DNA of 12,514 bases, taken from assembly GCA_964446865.1 (NCBI GenBank), contig CAYURD010000109.1, forward strand, positions 1-12,514. The letters are read 5' to 3'. The translations under genes were made by a program, and so were the position numbers. The notes under the pieces were generated by a model that saw only the letters and a list, made by a program, of their open reading frames with translations, searched no databases and was not told the origin of the DNA. Numbering within the stretch: the first letter of the stretch is position 1; each line of letters opens with the position of its first letter. Below are positions 6,380-12,514 of the stretch, in pieces. The stretch comes from Glaciecola sp964446865 (GTDB lineage: Bacteria > Pseudomonadota > Gammaproteobacteria > Enterobacterales > Alteromonadaceae).

Positions 6380-8704
6380 ATGAATTTATCGTTGAAAGCT
6401 AAATGGACTATAAGTATTGCTGTTTCCGTAGGTTTATCTTTATTAATTTTAGGTTTTTTTACTTTGTCAATAACCAAGCAACAATTGAAAACTGAATTGT
6501 TGAATAATGTCGAGCAAAACCTTACCTCACAAAGAGTATTGGTAAAAAGTAAAATCGATGACTACTTTTCGACAATTGAGAACCAATTGCTAGTGATGGC
6601 AAAGAGCGAGCAGACAATCCAAGCTACCAAGAGTTTTGCCTCAGCATTTTATCAATATGAAAATCAGTATGAAGACAGCAAAAATCGCAGCGATGTAAAA
6701 GGGTACTATGATAAAGAGTTTGGCCGCGTATACGCCGGCAAAAACGACGCGAACATTAACTCAGCACAACTCATTGCTCCCCTTAGCGAACGAGCCGCGG
6801 CGCTTCAAGCAGATTACATTGCAAGAAATAAATTTGAGCTTGGTGCAAAAGACTCTCTAAATGCAACGGGTAGTGGCCAAGCGTATGATGACGCGCACGG
6901 TCAGTACCACCCCGATTTCGCTTCTTTCGTTAATACTTTTGGTTATTACGACTTATTCATTGTTGACGCTGAACAAGGAAACGTCATATACAGCGTATTT
7001 AAAGAAGTTGATTTTGCAACCAATCTTAACGATGGCTCCTTTAAGCTATCTGGCCTAGCAAATGCATTTAAACAAGGTGCAAAAATCAGTGATGGAGAGT
7101 TCTTTTTAACCGATTTTGAGTCATATAAACCCTCTTATGAAGCGCCCGCAGGCTTTATTTCAACGCCAATTTATGATGGCAGTCGACTATTAGCTGTATT
7201 AATTTACCAGATGCCTATCGATACTATTAATCAAATAATGATACAAAATGCTAAATGGGTTGATAACGGCTTTGGCGAAAGTGGAGAGGTCTATTTGGTC
7301 GGTGCAGATGAAACACTTAGAAGCGAGAGCCGCTTTTACGTAGAAAGTCCCTCTGCCTATGGTGACTTAATGAAAAGCTTAAATGTGCCAGAAATAGATA
7401 AAATCCTATCTCAAGAAACAACCGTTACGATACAAAATGTTAATTCAAGCTCTGCAAAACAAGCATTATCGGGTAACTCTGGCTTTGATATCATCGAAGA
7501 TTACAGAGGCGTAAAAGTGTTGTCGAGCTATTCTCCGGTTGTTTTTGGTAATCTGAAGTGGGCAATACTAGCAGAAATCGACGAAGAGGAAGCGTTTAGT
7601 TCAATTAATGAATTAGAAAAAACCATGACGACGTCTACCTTGGCTGGTGTTGTTGTTTTGACGACTGTATTTAGTATTTTATCAATGATACTTGCCGCAA
7701 AGCTAATTAAACCGTTGGTTGAAATAGGCGAATACTTCAAAAAGCTAAATTCTGGTAGTGCTGATTTAACTTATGCTATTCCAGATTCTCCAACTCCTGA
7801 AGTGAACGCTATAAGTCATAGCTTTAATACCTTTGTTAATCGACTGCGTGAGATCATAGATGAAGTAAAATCAAATTCCTTAATTGTTGCCTCTGCGAGT
7901 GAAGAATTATCAGTGTCGACAGGACAATCAAGCAATGCAGCGCAAGAACAGTTAAAGCAGGCAAAAGATGTCAAAGAAGCTATTCGAGAATTTAGTTTGA
8001 GTATTGAGAGCGTATCTGAACACTCTCAAAACGCATCTGAAGGAATGAGCGATGCCAAATTGCGGACCGCTGAAGATAGGGACTTATCGGCTAAGGCATC
8101 TGACAATATTAATAAACTAGTCGCGGAAGTGAATGAATCCGCATCGACTATTGCCCACTTAAAAGATGAAGTCCAAAATATTAATGACGTGCTGGTTGTT
8201 ATAAATGGCATTGCAGACCAAACCAATCTACTAGCGTTAAACGCGGCTATAGAGGCAGCAAGAGCTGGTGAGCACGGAAGAGGGTTCTCCGTTGTAGCAG
8301 ATGAAGTTCGCACGCTTGCTTCAAGCACACAAAAAAGCACTATAGATATACAAGATAAAATAAAAACCTTAACGACAGTTGCTGAAAACGCTGTGAACTC
8401 TATGGAGCGTGCTTCAAATTCGGCAACGCAAGGAGTTGAGCTAGTTGAGAGTGTCAGTTCTGGGCTAAATAACATTTCAAAAAATATTGAATCTCTCGCC
8501 ACAATAAACCATCAGGTCGCCACTGCTAGTGGTGAACAAAAGACTGCTAGTCAAATCATTAATGCCAATGTAGGGAAAGTTAGTGATGCTTCCGAACAAT
8601 TATCTGGCGCAGCACTTGAATCTAAACAAGCCGCTCAAGAATTAGCAAATGTTTCAAATAATCTTCAACAATTAGTGAGTGGTTTCAAAACTATCAATGA
8701 GTAA
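6380..8704 (+). CDS. Methyl-accepting chemotaxis protein with large periplasmic Cache-type sensor
   Basis: A 774-residue transmembrane chemoreceptor that controls the CheA kinase through CheW. Transmembrane helix 1 is at about 10-30. A large periplasmic domain of about 385 residues follows, with features of a double Cache (PDC) sensor such as GYYDLFIVDAEQGNVIYSV, GEFFLTDFESY and GEVYLVGADETLRSES. Helix 2 is at about 421-440. A HAMP domain begins KLIKPLVEIGEY at 441. The long helical signalling hairpin has its conserved tip IADQTNLLALNAAIEAARAG at about 611-630, followed by GRGFSVVADEVRTLA. The tip is intact, so signalling should be normal. The C-terminus ends KTINE, without a CheR/CheB tethering pentapeptide. 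Ligands of Cache sensors include amino acids and organic acids; none can be named here. AAGGGA lies just before the ATG. Two sigma-28-like promoters lie upstream. Confidence 0.96.
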   Translation: MNLSLKAKWTISIAVSVGLSLLILGFFTLSITKQQLKTELLNNVEQNLTSQRVLVKSKIDDYFSTIENQLLVMAKSEQTIQATKSFASAFYQYENQYEDSKNRSDVKGYYDKEFGRVYAGKNDANINSAQLIAPLSERAAALQADYIARNKFELGAKDSLNATGSGQAYDDAHGQYHPDFASFVNTFGYYDLFIVDAEQGNVIYSVFKEVDFATNLNDGSFKLSGLANAFKQGAKISDGEFFLTDFESYKPSYEAPAGFISTPIYDGSRLLAVLIYQMPIDTINQIMIQNAKWVDNGFGESGEVYLVGADETLRSESRFYVESPSAYGDLMKSLNVPEIDKILSQETTVTIQNVNSSSAKQALSGNSGFDIIEDYRGVKVLSSYSPVVFGNLKWAILAEIDEEEAFSSINELEKTMTTSTLAGVVVLTTVFSILSMILAAKLIKPLVEIGEYFKKLNSGSADLTYAIPDSPTPEVNAISHSFNTFVNRLREIIDEVKSNSLIVASASEELSVSTGQSSNAAQEQLKQAKDVKEAIREFSLSIESVSEHSQNASEGMSDAKLRTAEDRDLSAKASDNINKLVAEVNESASTIAHLKDEVQNINDVLVVINGIADQTNLLALNAAIEAARAGEHGRGFSVVADEVRTLASSTQKSTIDIQDKIKTLTTVAENAVNSMERASNSATQGVELVESVSSGLNNISKNIESLATINHQVATASGEQKTASQIINANVGKVSDASEQLSGAALESKQAAQELANVSNNLQQLVSGFKTINE

Positions 8705-8952
8705 CTAGATAAACATTTCGTACATACCAAAGCTAGTCAAAACGGACATAAGACTACAAACTAACAAAGAGATGATATTAAGCATCGCGAAAGAACGTAA
8801 AGTGGAAATCGTCGCATGTAATACGTCAACTACACCATGACTAAAAGTAATTGAGTAAATTTGCAAGAAGTAATCTATATCTATACTTTTATAGCTTGCT
8901 GTTTGCGCGCACACCTGAATACGAGTAGTTGTCTTTTACCAGAATGGATCCT

Positions 8953-9006
8953 AATGACAGCTTTAGGTTGCGAGTTCAATCGGTCTTTCTTTAACTAACT
9001 GTCATT
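8953..9006. repeat. Inverted repeat AATGACAG / CTGTCATT
   Basis: Perfect 8-bp arms at 8953-8960 and 8999-9006, 38 bases apart. Short inner complementarity (TTAG with CTAA) could extend the stem with bulges. It lies directly upstream of the best promoter candidate for the propeller gene. It may be a paired operator or a hairpin. There is no T run, so it is not a terminator. Confidence 0.4.
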
Positions 9007-9036
9007 TTGGCAATCTTTGGTTTACACTTTTGTAAC
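9007..9036 (+). promoter_or_regulatory. Weak sigma-70-like promoter candidate for the propeller gene
   Basis: TTGGCA (9007-9012, 5 of 6 to TTGACA), 18 bases, TGTAAC (9031-9036, 4 of 6 to TATAAT). It would give a leader of about 80 bases to the ATG at 9125. It abuts the right arm of the inverted repeat. Confidence 0.25.
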
Positions 9037-9124
9037 ATGTCCACCATGTAGTCCGAAGTTTTCTCTTTTGAGCAATGCAGAGTTGGTGTCGTTTAGACCA
9101 ACAATTGATCAAAAAGGAAAATCA

Positions 9125-10894
9125 ATGAAAAGTATCTTATCTGGCGTTGTTTTTACCCTCACCTTAAGTTTTGCAGCGGGCGTACTTGCAAGCGGCAAGT
9201 CTGATGATGATGTTGCCTACGAAGTATGGGCATCAGACCAATCAAATTCTGTGTCGGATGCAGGCAGTCGAGGCGTAAAAGGTTCTTATATCTGGATTTG
9301 GGATTCAGAAGATATTAACACTCAGTTAAGTGGCGGCCCCGATGCAGTGCCCTCGGGATGTGACCGTTTTAGAAGGGATAGACCTTCGTCGCCAGGCCCA
9401 TGCGACTTACTAGATGTATTTCCCCAAGACTTAAAAGAATACAATGCTGACGGTCAGCCTACGGGTAATACTCTAGCTGATTTACAAGGCTTTGGGCGCT
9501 TACACGGCATGTTGATTGACCCACAACAGCGGTATTTGACAGTCAATATTTTTGCACCTTCTGGTGGATATGTGGGCGTTATTGATACTCATTTTCGAAA
9601 CGCGCTCGCGCTCTTTAGAGTCACTGGTGCAGACAACGGCAATGCTGTTAATCGTAATGTACACATGTCGTTTTGGAATGCCGATGGCAGTCAAATTATC
9701 ATTGCCAACCTTGCTGGAAAACTCTTAGAACGAATTGATGTTAAAAGAACTTTTTCAGGCAGAATACGAGATATTTATTTTAATAAAAGCGCGACCTTGA
9801 GCGTAGGCAAGGGACTTAGTGTAGGCGCAGAGGCCACCTTTTTTAAAGGCAGAAATGCGCATGGCAGAAAACTAAAAGGAAGAATAGTCGGCGAATATAG
9901 TGCCGAGGGATTTTCAGATTTAACGCCTAACGGTGTATGTAAAGAAAATGGTTGTACGCAAGGGCCTGACGCTGCGGCCGGTGGGCGACCTAATAATGTG
10001 ATTATTTGCCCCATTCCATCCGAAAACCGCAAAGCGTATGTCACCATGGGCGGTGGCGGTTTATTAGTAGTTGATACTGACAAAACCCCTATGGGAATAG
10101 TCGGAGAGTATGGCAATCAAGTTATTAACGGTGCAGGCTGTGGTGGGGTACAAACGGGTCCTCAAATGTGGCTAAACGCGGGTGTATCTGCGTCACCCGC
10201 AGGTGCGACTCAATCGACATTTACTATGTATGTGCTAGATGACTTTGCGTTTGATAGCCAACCCCTTCCTCAAAATACGCCGGTGCCCACGCTTGCTTAC
10301 AAAGACCCAAGTAACACAGCAAGCATTGGTAACGTAGACAGTGTGCTACCGAGTAATCCAACAGGCCAACTGCCAAGCCAAACCACTCGCCGAGATGCCC
10401 ACGGCGTAGCGGCAACGCTTGACGGACAATATGTACACAATGTTGATCGTATTAGAAACGTGGTGGAAGTGTTTGATACCAGTAATCTTGCTCGTTTTAC
10501 CTATGACTTAACGTCAGAAGATGGTAAGGGCAACGGCTTTGGTGCATGCATGGCTAAAAGCGTTAGTGACGATCCAATGCTAGAGCCAAACGATCCTGCG
10601 CCTGATTTGCTTGAACGCACCCCTGACGGTAAGTATTTGATGATTGCTTTTAGAGGGCCTGCGCCGGTATCGGTTATCCATAGTGCACAAGGCTCTTGCC
10701 CCGGAGTTGGTATAGTTGAATTGACAGAAGGCGGTGCCTCAGGTCGCTTAGTTGGGGTTTTACGTTCAAGCAATGAAGTGGATAATGCCTCTGTGAGTGC
10801 TCCCGGTGGACACGTTTATACAGGAGCAGAAAGAAGTGATGTGCATGGCGCTATTGTGGTTGAAAAGCGAAATCGTCGCGTGATATACCGCTAG
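9125..10894 (+). CDS. Secreted beta-propeller-like protein of unknown function
   Basis: The protein has 589 residues from the ATG at 9125, chosen because AAGGA lies 6 bases upstream and a clean signal peptide follows (K2, hydrophobic core, cleavage after VLA at residue 22). The mature part looks like a YncE/YVTN-type beta-propeller with blade-like repeats. Examples are LHGMLIDPQQRYLTVNIF followed by GGYVGVIDT, MSFWNADGSQIIIANLAGK, HGVAATLDGQYVHNV followed by NVVEVFDTSN, and LERTPDGKYLMIAF. The mature protein opens with VAYEVWASDQSNSVSD. Four segments share a histidine at a similar place: H127 (RLHG), H180 (NVHM), H426 (DAHG) and H574 (DVHG). There are eight cysteines (79, 93, 272, 277, 295, 339, 475, 525), consistent with periplasmic disulfides. 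No known catalytic motif or lipobox is seen. A binding or metal-dependent enzymatic role is possible but unproven. The gene stands alone and converges on the SGNH gene. Confidence 0.75.
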   Translation: MKSILSGVVFTLTLSFAAGVLASGKSDDDVAYEVWASDQSNSVSDAGSRGVKGSYIWIWDSEDINTQLSGGPDAVPSGCDRFRRDRPSSPGPCDLLDVFPQDLKEYNADGQPTGNTLADLQGFGRLHGMLIDPQQRYLTVNIFAPSGGYVGVIDTHFRNALALFRVTGADNGNAVNRNVHMSFWNADGSQIIIANLAGKLLERIDVKRTFSGRIRDIYFNKSATLSVGKGLSVGAEATFFKGRNAHGRKLKGRIVGEYSAEGFSDLTPNGVCKENGCTQGPDAAAGGRPNNVIICPIPSENRKAYVTMGGGGLLVVDTDKTPMGIVGEYGNQVINGAGCGGVQTGPQMWLNAGVSASPAGATQSTFTMYVLDDFAFDSQPLPQNTPVPTLAYKDPSNTASIGNVDSVLPSNPTGQLPSQTTRRDAHGVAATLDGQYVHNVDRIRNVVEVFDTSNLARFTYDLTSEDGKGNGFGACMAKSVSDDPMLEPNDPAPDLLERTPDGKYLMIAFRGPAPVSVIHSAQGSCPGVGIVELTEGGASGRLVGVLRSSNEVDNASVSAPGGHVYTGAERSDVHGAIVVEKRNRRVIYR

Positions 10895-10912
10895 TATTAG
10901 AAGGTTTGTTGC

Positions 10913-11115
10913 GAGGTTCCCACATTAGTGTAATACAGTTCGGTTAAGCCAAATTCGTCATCCTCGCGAAGGCGGGGATCTGGTGGATGTTATTGCAAAG
11001 CTAACTAAAAACAAATACTTAGCCGGTATCGATCAGTTCCAAGGAGATTCCCGATGTCTCGGGAATGACGATGATTTTGCTAAAGTGAACAGTATTACGC
11101 GAAGGCGGGAACCTC
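10913..11115. repeat. 203-bp nested palindromic element (MITE/REP-like)
   Basis: The ends 10913-10941 and 11087-11115 are inverted repeats matching at 24 of 29 positions, beginning GAGGTTCCC and ending GGGAACCTC. The similarity continues inward: a CGTCAT unit at 10956 matches ATGACG at 11065-11070 with one 2-base gap, giving arms of roughly 70 bases around a centre of about 60. Each inner unit is itself a hairpin: ATCCTCGC-GAAG-GCGGGGAT at 10960-10979, and ATTCCCGA-TGTC-TCGGGAAT at 11047-11066. Units of the type CGTCATTCCCGCGAAGGCGGGAATC are dispersed repeats in many gammaproteobacteria. No flanking target duplication is evident. It fills nearly the whole space between two convergent genes and could act as a transcription barrier. 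It carries no gene. Confidence 0.85.
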
Positions 11116-11990
11116 TAAACAGAAGGCAAACTTCCATCTAACTCTCGCATTTGAGCAAATACTAAATCGGCTAATTGAGCAAATCCGGCTGGAGTAGGGT
11201 GGATTTCATTAAGCCAATCGTCATCAACGCCCGGCCGCAAAGTACCGAGCGTATCTACAACATAAAAATTATCATGTGACTCAGCTAATTCATCTAGCAT
11301 CTTTTTGTTGGTGTCCATTAGCCATTTCACGATCTCAAGTTGCATATTCTCAGGGACGTTTTTCATGCCAATAGATACCCAAGGGCCTATAATTTGGATA
11401 AGCTCCCATAAGATCCTGACACCGACTTTTGAGGGCCTAAAGTAGTCATAGCAATGGGTAATGACATGTGCATTTGGCTGTTTTAATTTTGCTGCATTGA
11501 TGTGTTGTTCAAATGAATTTTTGATTTTTTTGATAGTGTTATTAAATTCTATAATATTAATATATGACATTACGTCATTTACATCGCCGCTTGGTTCTTG
11601 GATGATATGGCGAGTAATATCATCTTCGCCCGCATAGTCGTTGCCACCCATTGAAAGTAAAACAAAATCAACTGCTTCAAGCTCTAGACCTTCCAAAAAA
11701 TCCTCAAACTCATCTTCTTTGGCAAGGCATTCTGCTTCGGCTCCGATGTTTTCTAAACGCAAAAAGTTAGCATTGCCGTAGAGTCTTTCGACAATATGAT
11801 CCATGATATTGGCGTTCTTAAAATTAGTCAGCTCGCGAGGGAAATCAAACCAAGAGTCGCCTTGAGAAATAATGTTCCATGTTCTTGGTTTTTGTTTGAC
11901 GATTTTTTTAAAGTCTGATGGGCGAGACGTAATACCCGTAAGACGAGCTTTATTGAGTCTTTTTTGTGAAGGCGTTTGTTGTTTTGGCAT
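11115..11990 (-). CDS. SGNH/GDSL-family hydrolase, probably cytoplasmic
   Basis: The protein has 291 residues from the ATG at 11990, chosen for the AGGA ribosome site 7 bases upstream. An in-frame ATG at 12044 would add 18 residues without a good site. SGNH blocks are visible: block I GDSWFDFP with nucleophile S46 (Trp replaces the usual Leu of GDSL), block II ENIGAEAE with G83, block III GGND at 115-118, and block V NEIHPTPAGF with H264. The Asp usually three residues before the catalytic His is Asn (N261); D256-D258 lie nearby. The family hydrolyses ester or acyl bonds of lipids, sugars or peptidoglycan; the substrate is unknown. There is no signal peptide; the N-terminus is basic and polar. 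The last base of the stop codon is the terminal base of the palindromic element, so the C-terminus may have been reset by that insertion. Confidence 0.85.
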   Translation of the reverse strand: MPKQQTPSQKRLNKARLTGITSRPSDFKKIVKQKPRTWNIISQGDSWFDFPRELTNFKNANIMDHIVERLYGNANFLRLENIGAEAECLAKEDEFEDFLEGLELEAVDFVLLSMGGNDYAGEDDITRHIIQEPSGDVNDVMSYINIIEFNNTIKKIKNSFEQHINAAKLKQPNAHVITHCYDYFRPSKVGVRILWELIQIIGPWVSIGMKNVPENMQLEIVKWLMDTNKKMLDELAESHDNFYVVDTLGTLRPGVDDDWLNEIHPTPAGFAQLADLVFAQMRELDGSLPSV

Positions 11991-12051
11991 CCTATTTTCC
12001 TCAAGGTTAATTAAGCGCCATTCATTCAAAAACAACATGTACAAACAAATA

Positions 12052-12081
12052 GTGACAAAGGCTTGTTTACCTTACTATAGT
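12052..12081 (+). promoter_or_regulatory. Sigma-70-like promoter candidate for the MmcQ/YjbR-family gene
   Basis: GTGACA (12052-12057, 5 of 6 to TTGACA), 18 bases, TATAGT (12076-12081, 5 of 6 to TATAAT). The expected start near 12088 leaves a leader of about 53 bases to the ATG at 12141. It lies in the divergent gap with the SGNH gene. Confidence 0.4.
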
Positions 12082-12140
12082 TGGACGTATGTTGTAATTT
12101 AAGTCTTGCAAAAAGTAATCGAGTTTTATAAGTTCTTATC

Positions 12141-12514
12141 ATGAATATTGAACAGTTTAATGCGTTTTGCAAAGCCTTACCTGCGACAACTACCGTTGTT
12201 CAATGGGGTGGCTCACACGTTTGGAAAGTAGGTGGTAAAGTGTTTTCACTTGCTAACATCGACAAGCACGAAAAGATGGGGATTTCATTTAAAACCTCTG
12301 AAATGAATTTTCATTTTTTAAACGAAAAACCTGGCTACCGACCCGCACCGTATCTTGCGTCACGAGGAATGCTGTGGATACAGCAATACGACGCTGCCGC
12401 GCTAGCTGAAGACTTAGATGAAGAGCTTATTTACTATTTAACCGAATCGTACAGACTAGTTGCCAACGGGCTTAGTAAGAAAAAACAGAAAGAGCTTGGT
12501 TTACTCACTGATTA
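12141..12514 (+). CDS. MmcQ/YjbR-family protein (DUF419), cut at its stop codon by the window edge
   Basis: The visible 124 codons begin MNIEQFNAFCKALPATT and run to GLLTD, and the window's last two bases are TA, almost certainly the start of a stop codon, since YjbR relatives are about 115-125 residues long. Family landmarks are seen in order: the N-terminal helix ending CKALP, the VVQWGGSHVWKVGGKVFSL strands, SFKTS, the GYRPAPYLASRGMLWIQ segment, and the C-terminal helix ESYRLVANGLSKKK. These are small cytoplasmic proteins with a CyaY-like double-wing fold. A DNA-binding role has been proposed for the family, but the biological job is not established. The basic C-terminal helix fits nucleic acid contact. 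The ribosome site is weak. The gene is divergent from the SGNH hydrolase. Confidence 0.88.
   Translation, partial: MNIEQFNAFCKALPATTTVVQWGGSHVWKVGGKVFSLANIDKHEKMGISFKTSEMNFHFLNEKPGYRPAPYLASRGMLWIQQYDAAALAEDLDEELIYYLTESYRLVANGLSKKKQKELGLLTD

Larger units (their letters stand above)
8705..9124. other. 420-base intergenic region before the propeller gene
   Basis: No clear terminator is seen after the chemoreceptor and no convincing gene is present. A minus-strand frame at 8705-8914 starts with GTG and ends in a hydrophobic tail. A plus-strand frame of similar plausibility overlaps it, so neither is accepted. The downstream part holds an 8-bp inverted repeat (8953-9006) and a weak sigma-70-like promoter (9007-9036). 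An in-frame ATG at 9017 would add 36 residues without a signal-peptide character, so this stretch is treated as the leader of the gene at 9125. Confidence 0.5.

Noticed and set aside
8026..8502. Long minus-strand open frame inside the chemoreceptor gene
   Set aside because: It lies wholly within the conserved signalling domain; it is a shadow of the real reading frame.
8705..8914. Minus-strand 69-codon frame with a hydrophobic end
   Set aside because: GTG start without a clear ribosome site, no recognisable family, and an equally plausible short frame on the opposite strand; most likely chance.
9017..9124. Upstream in-frame extension of the propeller gene from an ATG at 9017
   Set aside because: The added 36 residues are not a signal peptide, and the ATG at 9125 has both a ribosome site and a clean signal peptide.

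Overview
The window looks like chromosomal DNA of a marine gammaproteobacterium, most likely an Alteromonadales relative. This is inferred from the moderately AT-rich base composition, the protein styles (periplasmic-sensor GGEEF protein, PEP-CTERM-like secreted protein, large Cache-type chemoreceptor, glnK-amtB pair) and a palindromic repeat of the CGTCATTCCCG type common in such genomes. No database search was possible, so the taxonomy is a judgement. I see no rRNA, tRNA, CRISPR array, transposase or phage gene.

Layout. The window opens inside a HAD-family phosphatase gene (2-652, +). A cupin gene (855-1325, +), a small secreted NTF2/SnoaL-like protein (1389-1844, +) and a membrane diguanylate cyclase with a periplasmic carbohydrate-binding-like sensor (1959-3302, +) follow. 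The nitrogen-control pair glnK-amtB runs leftward (4969 to 3373) and ends at a good terminator. Diverging from it is a secreted protein with a P-domain-like body and a PEP-CTERM-like tail (5274-5951, +), closed by a strong terminator. After a 370-base gap comes a 774-residue chemoreceptor (6380-8704, +), then a 420-base gap and a secreted beta-propeller-like protein of unknown function (9125-10894, +). A convergent SGNH hydrolase gene (11990 to 11115, -) is separated from it by a 203-bp element that is one long imperfect inverted repeat. The window closes with an MmcQ/YjbR-family gene (12141 onward, +) cut at its stop codon.

How the genes relate. glnK and amtB form a clear ammonium uptake and sensing operon, with a possible sigma-54 promoter in front. 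The diguanylate cyclase and the chemoreceptor are 3 kb apart and unrelated in sequence, yet each has an exact GCCGATAA box (the -10 element of flagellar sigma-28 promoters) upstream of its start. This suggests both belong to the motility regulon. The remaining genes look like independent units.

Most worth a second look are the shared sigma-28-like boxes, the nested palindromic element whose last base forms part of the SGNH gene's stop codon, and the secreted propeller protein with recurrent His motifs and eight cysteines. I did not find a convincing new multi-gene system.
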